From: Verrucomicrobiia bacterium
GTDB taxonomy: Bacteria > Verrucomicrobiota > Verrucomicrobiia > Limisphaerales > Fontisphaeraceae
Direction of reading: 5' to 3'
NCBI GenBank assembly: GCA_026414565.1
Contig: JAOAIT010000053.1
Coordinates: 158,803 to 222,802 of the forward strand
DNA length: 64,000 nucleotides
The translations under genes and the position numbers were made by a program. The notes below the pieces were generated by a model. It made no database searches. It was not told the origin of the DNA and was given only the letters and a program-made list of their open reading frames with translations. This document shows positions 53,414-61,991 of the stretch, piece by piece. Position 1 is the stretch's first letter, and the number at the start of each line of letters is the position of its first letter.

Positions 53414-54268
53414 CTAATACCGCAATAAAGTCAAAACCAGGATGTTCCCAAATCCCAGGGCCAGCGTCACCGCCCAGGCGCTCTTGACGGCCGTCAGCCA
53501 CTTCAAACGGGCAAAGGTGTTATCGGTCAAAATCAAAAACCCGTAAACGCCGAGGGTGGCGGCCAACCCCAGGACCGGCACCGAGGCAAAGAACAAATAA
53601 ACCCAGCCTAAGAGTAGCACCGTTTCATACCAATGCGCCACTTCGATCATCGCCAGCGCCTTGCCCGAAAACTCCGTCGTCAACCCCCGCACCAGCTCCT
53701 GATGCGCATGATGCGAGCAGCTAAAATCGAAGGGCGACTTCCTAAATTTGATTTCCAGCGCGTACAAGAACCCCAGAAACACTCCGGGCAACGGTCCCAG
53801 GAGCAAATCCGGGTGCTTGACGATGTCATGCACATAAAAGCTGCCGGTGACCAGGTAGATGCTCACCGCCGCAATGAGCACCATCGGTTCGTAGGCCATC
53901 ATCTGAATCAGCTCGCGCTCCGCTCCCAGGAAGCTGTAGGGCGAGCTGGCTTTGTAGGCTCCCAACACCAGAAAGATCCCCGCCAGAGTCAGCGCAAACA
54001 CCACCAGCAGCAAATCCGAGCCGGCAAAAAACAGGCCGCCGGTGAAAATCATCAAAATGAGGAAGAAGAAGATGTAAAAGTTCTGGGAGCGCCGGACGAC
54101 AATGGTTTCCTTGTTCCATAATTTCAGAACGTCAAAAAACGGCTGCCAGATTGGCGGCCCTTGGCGGGCCTGCATGCGGGCCGTTAACTTGCGATCCAAG
54201 CCAGTCAACAGCCCGCCCACCAGGGGGGCCGCAATCAAATAAATGACCAAACGCCATCCGGGACTCAT
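53414..54268 (-). CDS. echB: Ech hydrogenase membrane subunit (EchB/NuoH-like)
   Basis: 284 aa, about eight transmembrane helices. NuoH-type motifs: LDRKLTARMQARQGPPIWQPFFDVLKL and GAERELIQMMAYEP, and the acidic loop ALEIKFRKSPFDFSCSHHAHQELV. It couples electron transfer to ion movement. ATGA overlap with echA, 20 bp before echC. Confidence 0.93.
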   Translation of the reverse strand: MSPGWRLVIYLIAAPLVGGLLTGLDRKLTARMQARQGPPIWQPFFDVLKLWNKETIVVRRSQNFYIFFFLILMIFTGGLFFAGSDLLLVVFALTLAGIFLVLGAYKASSPYSFLGAERELIQMMAYEPMVLIAAVSIYLVTGSFYVHDIVKHPDLLLGPLPGVFLGFLYALEIKFRKSPFDFSCSHHAHQELVRGLTTEFSGKALAMIEVAHWYETVLLLGWVYLFFASVPVLGLAATLGVYGFLILTDNTFARLKWLTAVKSAWAVTLALGFGNILVLTLLRY

Positions 54269-56151
54269 AACAAGACAAAGCCCAGGAGGAACACCAGCAA
54301 ACTTAACCCCGCGAACAGCCCTCCCCGCAGCAGGTGTTCTTCCTTGAGCAAATCCTGAAAATAATAATTGCGCAGAGTCATCGGCCGCACCGCGCCGCGG
54401 GCATCCAGAAAATGGGTGTTGCTGTGGTCAACATTAGCCCCGCTGAGATAGGCATCCATTACGTGCACCTTCCGCTTGTAATTGATAAAACTCAGCGGAA
54501 ATAGCCCCACCATGCACAGCATGATGGTCATGATGATGAAATTGCCATGATCCATCGCCGCCGTGCGCCAGTACACCTCCATCACATATGGCTCCACCAG
54601 TTCGGAGGAGATCAGGGGAAAGAACAGGCACGTCAAGCCGGTCAGAATCGTCAGGCCGCCCATTGCCAGCCATTCGCCGCGGCCGATGCCCTTTTCTACA
54701 TTTTCGATCGGCCCGGTCACTTCGAGAAGTTTGCCCAGCCACTTGACCCAGAAAAACAGGGTGGGGGCCGAGCCAAAACACACAAACACGGCCAGGAGGG
54801 GATACGAATCCACCACCGCCTTGAGCACCGCCCACTTGCTCAACAACATGCCAAACGGCGCGAGAAACATACCGGCGATGCCAACCTGTAAAAACACCGA
54901 GATGCGCGGCAGGCTGAGAATAAGGCCGCCCATCTTTTCAATGTCCCGACTGTGCAGTTTGTGCTCAATTACCCCGACGCAGAGGAATAGCAGGCATTTG
55001 GCCACGGCATGAAATACGATCATCAAAATGCCGGCCCAGACCGCCTCATAAGTGCCAATGCCGCCGCACAGCACCACCAGGCCCAGGTTGGCCACCGTGG
55101 AATAGGCCAGCACCTTTTTGGCGTCACTCGTGCAGACAGCCGCAAACGAGGTCACCACAAAAGTTACCGCCCCCGTCAATGCCAGCACCGTGCCCGGCAC
55201 GGTCCCGTATAACACGGGCGCCAGCCGAAGAATGAGATAAAGGCCCGCTTTAACCATGGTGGAGGAATGCAGCAACGCGCTGACCGGGGTGGGCGCCACC
55301 ATGGCCCCCAGCAACCACCGCGAAAACGGCAGTTGCGCCGATTTGGTCAGGCCGGCGAAGGCCAGCAAGGCCACGGGCGCCAGGACCACCTCCGGCGTCT
55401 TTTGAAAAAGCACCGCCAGTTCGATGCTGCCCGAGCGGGTGTGGAACAACACAATCCCCGCCGCCATCGCCAATCCTCCCATCAGATTCAAATTGAGGGC
55501 CCGCAGGGCATTGTGCCGCGATTCTTCGGTCTGTTTGTAGCCGATTAAGAGATAGGAACACAACGTGGTCACCTCCCAGAAAAAGTAGAACCACAACAGG
55601 TTGTTGGAGAAAATAATGCCAAACATTGCCCCCATGAAAATGAATAGCAGCCCGAAAAACATCGGTCGCCGGTCGGCTATTTCCGGGTGGTGATGCTCGT
55701 GAAACTCCCGCATGTACCCCAGCGCGTAGAGGCAGATCAATCCTCCCACCACGCCGTTGATCAGGGCCATCAAGATGGAGAATTTATCTACAAACAGGTT
55801 TTGTCCGACGCGCAGCTCCCCTCCGTGGCTCAATTCAAACCACGCCATGAGCGCGGTCTGGGCCAGGACCACGGCCACTACAACCGGATGCCGATGCTTC
55901 CACCCCACCCGGATCAAGTAGGCCGCCATCCCGCCTTCCGCCGCCAGCATCAACCAGTTGACCCAATGCGAGTCCACCTGGAAGACATCCCCCGTGTGAA
56001 ACAGACGCACCGCCAGATTGACACTGAGGACCGACACAAACAGAACGGTGCCCAGCACCACCGCGCGCCGCCAGCGATCGGAACGAATGCCCCAAAGGAG
56101 CAAACCCGCAATCCACGGCACCGCAATTAATAATGTTAATGCACTCATCAT
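54265..56151 (-). CDS. echA: Ech hydrogenase ion-translocating membrane subunit (EchA/NuoL-like)
   Basis: 628 aa, about fifteen transmembrane helices of the NuoL/Mrp antiporter type. Visible: FFWEVTTLCSYLLIGYKQTEE (TM5 Glu), GLTKSAQLPFSRWLLGAMVAPTPVSALLHSSTMVKAG (TM7 Lys and the broken TM7 helix), and FHAVAKCLLFLCVGVIEHK (TM8-related Lys/His). First gene of the operon. Two adjacent ATGs (56149-56151 and 56146-56148) share GAGG just upstream. Confidence 0.94.
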   Translation of the reverse strand: MMSALTLLIAVPWIAGLLLWGIRSDRWRRAVVLGTVLFVSVLSVNLAVRLFHTGDVFQVDSHWVNWLMLAAEGGMAAYLIRVGWKHRHPVVVAVVLAQTALMAWFELSHGGELRVGQNLFVDKFSILMALINGVVGGLICLYALGYMREFHEHHHPEIADRRPMFFGLLFIFMGAMFGIIFSNNLLWFYFFWEVTTLCSYLLIGYKQTEESRHNALRALNLNLMGGLAMAAGIVLFHTRSGSIELAVLFQKTPEVVLAPVALLAFAGLTKSAQLPFSRWLLGAMVAPTPVSALLHSSTMVKAGLYLILRLAPVLYGTVPGTVLALTGAVTFVVTSFAAVCTSDAKKVLAYSTVANLGLVVLCGGIGTYEAVWAGILMIVFHAVAKCLLFLCVGVIEHKLHSRDIEKMGGLILSLPRISVFLQVGIAGMFLAPFGMLLSKWAVLKAVVDSYPLLAVFVCFGSAPTLFFWVKWLGKLLEVTGPIENVEKGIGRGEWLAMGGLTILTGLTCLFFPLISSELVEPYVMEVYWRTAAMDHGNFIIMTIMLCMVGLFPLSFINYKRKVHVMDAYLSGANVDHSNTHFLDARGAVRPMTLRNYYFQDLLKEEHLLRGGLFAGLSLLVFLLGFVLL

Positions 56152-56656
56152 GCCTCAGCCTTGCAACGGAATGTTCCAAATGGGCCTCATGCGCCAGGGC
56201 ACACGAGTTTTGGTTCTGGGGTGAACCCGTTGCGGAATTGGCGAATTGCCAGACGTTGATAGTCATTATCCTCTCCCTGTGCCCGGGAAGCAAGAGGTTA
56301 ACCTCAGTTTGAAGATTGCTTAAACCATTTAATGGTTATTCCTAATCTTAACACACATTGGGCAGCCTGGTCCGAAAAGTGACCAAGAACGCTGCCGTAT
56401 TTGGTGAGCCTGGCGCCAGTGCTTGGCGGAGGCGGTGCGCTTCGTATTTCCTCGGGACCATCCAGACTCCCGTTCGCTGCCTATGGGAGCTCCTAATAAA
56501 ATTGCTTAAACAGAGTAAGATAGAGTTACAAGGAATCATAATAATGTCTGATATAATACTATCTTATCTAATAAGGTGGCTCTATTAACCAAATCTGTTT
56601 AATCTTTGGCAAAATATGCGTAGAGCTTCCCTTGAAAGTGGCGTAACACTTGAGTT
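56152..56656. other. AT-rich divergent promoter region between echA and etfB
   Basis: The region holds a perfect repeat AACCAT-TTA-ATGGTT (56323-56337), an 11-base direct repeat ATTGCTTAAAC at 56315-56325 and 56501-56511, and a -10-like TATAAT at 56552-56557 without a clear -35. It is much richer in A+T than its surroundings. A 76-codon plus-strand frame (56358-56588) has no recognisable homology and is not called. Confidence 0.4.
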
Positions 56657-56812
56657 ATGAAAGCCAAAAAAGCCGAAAGAGGCATCGTGTCTCTTGGGCT
56701 TCCCTGTGGGGCGAAGCGCGGCTTTTTGTTTGAGGAGGCGGAGCAAACTCGTCTGCAGGGTCAACCGGGTGTTTGCGTGACGTTAGATCCATTGAGCATC
56801 AGGCTTTTATGA
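56657..56812 (+). CDS. Possible 51-codon leader peptide overlapping etfB (doubtful)
   Basis: An ATG at 56657 opens a 51-aa frame (begins MKAKKAERG) whose TGA overlaps the etfB start as ATGA. The frame runs through the structured element at 56667-56727. The overlap resembles translational coupling in this genome, but there is no clear ribosome binding site and no homology. It may be chance. Confidence 0.2.
   Translation: MKAKKAERGIVSLGLPCGAKRGFLFEEAEQTRLQGQPGVCVTLDPLSIRLL
56667..56727 (+). ncRNA. Three-way-junction RNA element or bidirectional terminator upstream of etfB
   Basis: P1 pairs AAAAAGCCG (56667-56675) with CGGCTTTTT (56719-56727), nine perfect pairs. P2 pairs 56677-56684 with 56688-56695 (eight pairs, one G-U, loop TCG). 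P3 pairs GCTTC (56698-56702) with GAAGC (56713-56717), plus two inner C-G pairs. The T-run on each strand after P1 could terminate transcription both ways. It lies 81 bases before etfB in the divergent echA/etfB region, so it could also be an attenuator for the Etf-Hdr operon. It matches no riboswitch I know. Confidence 0.5.
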
Positions 56813-57582
56813 AATACTACGTCCTCATCAAAATGGTTCCCGATACCGTCGAGGAACTGGTCATTGGCCCGGACGGCAAATCCTTGGATGTGGAGGCGGT
56901 CCGCCCCAAGCTGGCGGATAGCGACGATCACGCCATCGAGGAAGCCCTGTTGCTGCGGGAAAAGCATGGGGGGGAGATTACGGTCGTCGCCTTGGAATCG
57001 CCGGAGGTGGATGACGTTTTGTTCACGGCTTTGGCCAAAGGGGTGAATCAAGCCGTCAAGTTGACCGGGGATTGGAACCAGGTGGGCAGTCTGGGGGCTG
57101 CACGCGTATTTGCCCAATATCTCGCGCCCAACGGACAGTTGCCCCCTGAGTCGCTGGTCATGTTGCGCAGCCAGGCTTATGACGACTTGGAGGGTGAAAT
57201 TGGTCCCTGTCTGGCCGAGCTTTTGGGCGTGCCCTTTATGGGGGTGGTAACCAAAGTTACACCTGCCGGAGGACAGGTCACTGTCACCAAAGAATTTGCC
57301 GGGGGTCTGCGCGGCGAGTTCAACCTACCCCTGCCTTGCGTCCTAGGCATTCAATCCGCGGAAAAACCGCCGCGTTACGTGCCCATTGCCAAGGTGCGGG
57401 CCGCCCAGAAAACCGCCAAAATTGAGGAGGTTGAGGGGGCGGCTCCCGAGGCTGCAAAAGCTTATGAGGTGGAGCGCATGTACCTGCCTGAAGCGGCAGG
57501 CCGTGCCCAAATGTTGGAAGGTTCGGTGGAGGAAGTGGCCGACAAGGTGGTGGAAGTGCTGGCGCAGAATAGTTTGTTGTAA
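56809..57582 (+). CDS. etfB: Electron transfer flavoprotein beta subunit
   Basis: 257 aa from the ATG at 56809 (KYYVLIKMVPDTVEELVI). EtfB domain: SDDHAIEEALLLREKHGGEITVVAL, DVLFTALAKGVNQAVKL and the C-terminal arm with YEVERMYLPEAAGRAQMLEG. With EtfA it accepts electrons from acyl-CoA dehydrogenases. First gene of an operon that continues into a quinone-oxidoreductase-like and Hdr-like proteins. Whether it binds AMP or a second, bifurcating FAD cannot be decided by eye. Confidence 0.92.
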   Translation: MKYYVLIKMVPDTVEELVIGPDGKSLDVEAVRPKLADSDDHAIEEALLLREKHGGEITVVALESPEVDDVLFTALAKGVNQAVKLTGDWNQVGSLGAARVFAQYLAPNGQLPPESLVMLRSQAYDDLEGEIGPCLAELLGVPFMGVVTKVTPAGGQVTVTKEFAGGLRGEFNLPLPCVLGIQSAEKPPRYVPIAKVRAAQKTAKIEEVEGAAPEAAKAYEVERMYLPEAAGRAQMLEGSVEEVADKVVEVLAQNSLL

Positions 57583-57605
57583 TCCCAAAACGGAAAGGAC
57601 AAACC

Positions 57606-58577
57606 ATGAGCCAGGGAATCCTCATTTGGACTGAGCACCTGCGGGGCCAGGTTGCGGAAATCACCTACGAGATGTTGGGGCTGGGCCGCCAGTTGGCCGA
57701 TGCTTTGAAAGTGCCGCTCGCTGCCGTTGTCGCGGGGGAAAATGTCACCTCATTGGCCAGCCAGTTGGGGATGGCCGATAAAGTGCTGCTGGTGGAAAAT
57801 CCAGCCCTCACCCTCGCCCCAGCATCCACGCAAGCCTCAGTATTGCAGGCACTTATGCAACAAGAGCAAGCCGCCCTGATTTTAGTTGGAGGTACGAATG
57901 TCTCTTTGGGCGTAGGGGCTGTGCTGGCTTGCCGCACCAAACTTCCCTTCGTCAATTTTTGCAAGGCAGCGCGGGTCGAAGACGGCGCGGTTATGGCAAC
58001 CAGTCAACTCTTTGGTGGCAAAGTGCTGGCCGACACCCGACTGGCCGACCATCGCGGCATTATCAGTGTGTATCCGGGGGCCTTTCCGGCCGAGGCAGGC
58101 CGGCGCGCCGGCCCCCCCGAGCTTATTCCCGCAGCCGTCGAGGTGACGCCTCCGCCGGTCAAGTTCGTGCAGTTCATTGAGCCGGAAACCGGCGATGTGG
58201 ACATCACCAAGCAGGACATTTTGGTGGCCGTTGGGCGCGGCATCCAGAGCCAGGACAATGTCGCCCTTGCGGAAGAGCTGGCCACCGCTCTTGGGGGCGC
58301 GGTATGTGCTTCCCGTCCGGTCATTGACCAGGGCTGGCTTCCGCTCAGCCGGCAGGTGGGCAAGTCTGGCATGACCGTCAAGCCGCGGCTCTATCTGGCC
58401 TTGGGCATTAGTGGGGCGCCGGAGCATTGGGAGGGGATGCAAGGATCCCGGCTTATTGTTGCCGTGAATACGGATCCCAAAGCGCCCATTTTCGACGGCG
58501 CACATTTTGGGGCCACTGTGGATGCCCTCGATTTGTTGCCCGTGCTGACCGAAAAAGTAAAAGCACGCAAAGGCTGA
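57606..58577 (+). CDS. etfA: Electron transfer flavoprotein alpha subunit
   Basis: 323 aa. GGAAAGG 8 bases before the start. The C-terminal FAD domain is intact: ILVAVGRGIQSQDNVALAEELA, GAVCASRPVIDQGWLPLSRQVG, TVKPRLYLALGISGAPEHWEGM, IVAVNTDPKAPIFDGAHFG. It starts 23 bp after etfB. It passes electrons to the membrane protein encoded next. Confidence 0.95.
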   Translation: MSQGILIWTEHLRGQVAEITYEMLGLGRQLADALKVPLAAVVAGENVTSLASQLGMADKVLLVENPALTLAPASTQASVLQALMQQEQAALILVGGTNVSLGVGAVLACRTKLPFVNFCKAARVEDGAVMATSQLFGGKVLADTRLADHRGIISVYPGAFPAEAGRRAGPPELIPAAVEVTPPPVKFVQFIEPETGDVDITKQDILVAVGRGIQSQDNVALAEELATALGGAVCASRPVIDQGWLPLSRQVGKSGMTVKPRLYLALGISGAPEHWEGMQGSRLIVAVNTDPKAPIFDGAHFGATVDALDLLPVLTEKVKARKG

Positions 58578-58619
58578 GGCGCACCGCCCGTTCGCCCGGC
58601 CTGGATTACGGAATGGGTT

Positions 58620-60767
58620 ATGGATATGATGGTCTCAGTTAGTATAGCCCATTGGGCGGCCGCCGAGCCTTTATCCGCCCTCGATAACGCCGTCCGCCAG
58701 GCGGCCGCCACGCTCGCGCCACCGGACTTAAATCCCGTGCATGGCACTTTTCTCGGCTTGCCTGGGGTGGTTTGGCTTTGGCTGCTGGCCGTCCTTTCTT
58801 TTGGCCTTTTTGGCTGGCGCGTCTGGCACATCGTTGCAGCCCTGCGGCGTGCCCGACCCGAAAACCGCTTCGACCAAATCCCCCGCCGCCTCCGTTTGGT
58901 GGTGGACAATGTGCTACTGCAAAGGCGCATTTTCAATGAGCGCGCCATTGGTTGGCCCCACTTCCTTATTTTCTGGGGATTTGTCCTGTACGCCACCTGT
59001 TTCAACTGGTCCCTCCTCAGCGGACTTTTTCCTTTTCTGAAATTACCGTTTCCCGATGAAGTCCGGCTGGTGGGATTCCTTTTGGAAATCTTTGCTGTTG
59101 TTGTCTTGGTGGCTTTGGCCATCGCCCTGGCCCGGCGTTTGTTTTTCCCGCCGCCGCGGTTGCATCTGAGCGCGGACGCCAACTTAATCTTGGGATTAAT
59201 TGCCCTCTTGATGATTACCACCCTGCTTGGCTCTGGATTCCGTCTCCAGGCCGAGGGCGGCCATGCTTCCGCCTGGGCGCCTTTGGGCAGTGTGCTGCTC
59301 AAGTTCCTGCCGGAGGCTTCGCCTGCCACTGCTGCGTCCTGGGCCAAGGCCATGTGGTGGTTGCACATGCTGGGCGTCTTTTTCTTCCTGTGTTACCTGC
59401 CGTTTTCCAAACACATGCATCTCCTGGTCAGCCCCCTCAACGTGTTCTTTGGCCGCCTGCAACCCGTCGGGACCTTGGATGCGCCGGGCACCAGGGAGGA
59501 CTACACCACCGGCGCGGCACATTGGAGTGAATTCACCTGGAAACAACTGCTTTGTGGTTTTGCCTGCGCCGAGTGCGGACGCTGTGATCGCGCCTGCCCG
59601 GCGCAAAACAGTGGCTATGCCCTATGCCCGCAGGATGTCATTCAGAAACTCAAACATCATTTCGAGCAGGCCGCACTTCGCAGCAATGGCAACACGATCG
59701 CCACGGCTTCGACCGGCGCCAGCCCGGCAGAAGCGTCCCCGGTGCTGGCCGGCGGCCTGATACAACCCGCGGAAGTCTGGGCCTGCACCACCTGCCTGGC
59801 CTGCATGGAATGTTGCGCCGTTTGGAATGAACAGGTCCCCATCATCGTCCAGATGCGCCGCCACCTTGTCAACCAGGGCGCGGTGGATCGGGGCATCCAG
59901 GACATGCTCGACAAGTTGAATCGCTACGGCAACTCCTTCGGCAAATCCGACCGCATGCGCGCCCGCTGGGTGCAGAATGGCGGTTTGAAGATCAAGGATG
60001 CCCGCAAGGAGGAGGTGGAATACCTCTGGTTTGTCGGAGACTTTGCCTCCTTTGACCCACGTCTGGAATCCATCACCCAAAAAACCGCCCGGTTGTTTGA
60101 AGCGGCCGGTCTCAGTTTCGGCCTCCTTTATGAAGCGGAGCGCAATGCCGGCAATGATGTCCGGCGGGTGGGGGAGGAAGGGTTGTTTGAAGTCCTGCGG
60201 GACAAAAACAAACAGGCCCTGGCCAAGGCCAAATTCAAAACGATCGTCACCACTGATCCCCACACCTATAACACCCTGAAAAACGAGTATGGCCTTGAGC
60301 CAGACCTCCGGGTCATGCATTACACCGAGCTGCTCAGTGAATTACTGGCTCAAGGACGCCTGAAACTTCGCCAGCCTCTTCAGGGGAAGGTCACTTATCA
60401 CGATCCCTGCTACCTCGGCCGTTACAACGGTGTTTACGAGCCACCCCGGGACATCCTGCGCCGGTTGGGATTGGAGGTCCTGGAAATGCCCCGCTGCCGC
60501 GCCCGCAGCTACTGTTGCGGCGCCGGCGGGGGGCGTATTTGGATGGAAGACGCTGAAAAGGTGCAGGAACGGCCAGCCGAGAGCCGGGTGCGTGAGGCCG
60601 CCGCGCTGGAGGGGGTGGATACATTGGTAGTGGCCTGTCCCAAAGACATCGCCATGTTCCGTGACGCCCTCAAAACCACCGGCCTCGAAGGCCGGCTGGC
60701 GGTCAAAGATTTGGCTGAATTGGTGTGGGAAGCGGTGCAGGAGCCGGCCGCCACCACGGCCGCTTAA
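58620..60767 (+). CDS. Membrane EtfAB:quinone oxidoreductase-like iron-sulfur protein (NarI-like plus HdrD-like)
   Basis: 715 aa. Residues about 45-270 form five to six transmembrane helices of a NarI-like cytochrome b module with conserved His (GWPHFLIFWGF, MWWLHMLGVFFFLCYLPFSKHMHLL). Two [4Fe-4S] sites follow (CAECGRCDRACP, CTTCLACMECCAVW), then two CCG domains. In the first CCG domain the cysteine positions read ERNAGND and TTDPHTYNT, so its ligands are lost. The second (DPCYLGRYNGVYE, YCCGAGGGRIW) is intact. This architecture matches the EMO/DUF224 proteins that link EtfAB to menaquinone. Confidence 0.88.
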   Translation: MDMMVSVSIAHWAAAEPLSALDNAVRQAAATLAPPDLNPVHGTFLGLPGVVWLWLLAVLSFGLFGWRVWHIVAALRRARPENRFDQIPRRLRLVVDNVLLQRRIFNERAIGWPHFLIFWGFVLYATCFNWSLLSGLFPFLKLPFPDEVRLVGFLLEIFAVVVLVALAIALARRLFFPPPRLHLSADANLILGLIALLMITTLLGSGFRLQAEGGHASAWAPLGSVLLKFLPEASPATAASWAKAMWWLHMLGVFFFLCYLPFSKHMHLLVSPLNVFFGRLQPVGTLDAPGTREDYTTGAAHWSEFTWKQLLCGFACAECGRCDRACPAQNSGYALCPQDVIQKLKHHFEQAALRSNGNTIATASTGASPAEASPVLAGGLIQPAEVWACTTCLACMECCAVWNEQVPIIVQMRRHLVNQGAVDRGIQDMLDKLNRYGNSFGKSDRMRARWVQNGGLKIKDARKEEVEYLWFVGDFASFDPRLESITQKTARLFEAAGLSFGLLYEAERNAGNDVRRVGEEGLFEVLRDKNKQALAKAKFKTIVTTDPHTYNTLKNEYGLEPDLRVMHYTELLSELLAQGRLKLRQPLQGKVTYHDPCYLGRYNGVYEPPRDILRRLGLEVLEMPRCRARSYCCGAGGGRIWMEDAEKVQERPAESRVREAAALEGVDTLVVACPKDIAMFRDALKTTGLEGRLAVKDLAELVWEAVQEPAATTAA

Positions 60768-60784
60768 GAAAGGAAAGTCGAGCC

Positions 60785-61990
60785 ATGATCTCCACCATCG
60801 AATACGAGGTCTGCCAGCGCGATACCAAGCTGGATACCTTGTTGAGCACTCCGGAAGGCAGGCGCATCCTCACTTGCATCCAGTGCGGCATGTGTGCCGG
60901 CACCTGCCCTTATGGGGATCACATGGATTATCCGCCGCGCCGGATCATTAACATGCTGCGCCGGGGCTTCCTGGACGAAGTATTTCAAAGCGACAGCATG
61001 CTCAAGTGTGTCGCCTGCTATGCCTGCATGGCCAAATGCCCGCGCGGCATCCGGCTCTCCGATGTGCTTCTGCCCCTGGTCAAGGAGCAGACGCTGATGA
61101 ACCTGCAGGAAATGCCCGCGGAACTGCAAAAGAGCCTGCAAAATACGCTGCGTTACGGCAATCCCATGGGCGAATCCTCCCGCAAACGCGCCAACTGGAT
61201 TGCCAGTGCGCCGCACAAGGTGCCCATCATGTCCGAAGTCAAACGGCCGGTGGACGTCCTTTGGTTTGTGGAGTGCTATACGTCCTATTACGCCCGCGGC
61301 CAGGATAACAGCCGCGCCATGGTCCGCCTCCTGCATGCCTTGGGCGTGGACTATGCCATCCTTGGCAACGAGGAAAAGTGCGCCGGTGATTGCGGGCAGC
61401 TTACCTGGGAGTCGGGACTGTTTGAAACGCTGACCGACTATAACATGGAGATTTTCAAGAAGTATCAGTTCAACCGCATCATCACGGGGGATGCGCATGC
61501 CTTTAACGCCTTTCGCATCCGTTATCCCATGTATGGCTTCAACTGGCCGGTGGAGCATACCACCGGTTTCTTGGCCCGCCATGTGGAACAACTTAAGCCC
61601 AAGCTCAAGAAACCCCTCAACCTGACCATAACGTATCACGATGCCTGTTGTCTTGGGCGCCGGGCCGGCCTTTACGATGAGGCCCGGATTTTGCTCAAGG
61701 CCATTCCCGGGGTGAAGTTGGTCGAGATGGTGCACAACCGCATCAATTCCATCTGTTGCGGCGGCGGGGGCGGCGGCATGTGGCTTGACACCTATTTCAA
61801 GCAAAAAGGCATGGAGCGCCTCAGTGAACGCCGCATCAAGGAAGCCATTACCACCGGCGCCGATGTGCTTGCGGTCTCCTGCCCGTACGAAATCTACCGT
61901 TTCGAGGACGCCCTGAAGGTGGTGCCCCACGACAAGCCCATGATCGTGCGCGACGTGGTGGAATTACTCGCTGATTCCCTGGAGGACTGA
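60785..61990 (+). CDS. HdrC-HdrB fusion (heterodisulfide-reductase-like iron-sulfur protein)
   Basis: 401 aa from the ATG at 60785 (AAAGGAAAG upstream). An HdrC-like N-terminus has two [4Fe-4S] motifs (CIQCGMCAGTCP, CVACYACMAKCP). An HdrB-like C-terminus has two CCG domains: the first keeps only KCAGD and reads TGDAHAFNAF where CPHC is expected; the second is intact (DACCLGRRAGLYDEAR, ICCGGGGGG). It is soluble and probably docks HdrA, whose gene starts one base after its stop. The usual two noncubane clusters of HdrB are therefore probably reduced to one. Confidence 0.88.
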   Translation: MISTIEYEVCQRDTKLDTLLSTPEGRRILTCIQCGMCAGTCPYGDHMDYPPRRIINMLRRGFLDEVFQSDSMLKCVACYACMAKCPRGIRLSDVLLPLVKEQTLMNLQEMPAELQKSLQNTLRYGNPMGESSRKRANWIASAPHKVPIMSEVKRPVDVLWFVECYTSYYARGQDNSRAMVRLLHALGVDYAILGNEEKCAGDCGQLTWESGLFETLTDYNMEIFKKYQFNRIITGDAHAFNAFRIRYPMYGFNWPVEHTTGFLARHVEQLKPKLKKPLNLTITYHDACCLGRRAGLYDEARILLKAIPGVKLVEMVHNRINSICCGGGGGGMWLDTYFKQKGMERLSERRIKEAITTGADVLAVSCPYEIYRFEDALKVVPHDKPMIVRDVVELLADSLED

Positions 61991-61991
61991 T

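Noticed and set aside
56667..56727. Cyclic-di-GMP-I riboswitch
   Set aside because: It shares a three-helix layout but lacks the conserved core bases of that class.
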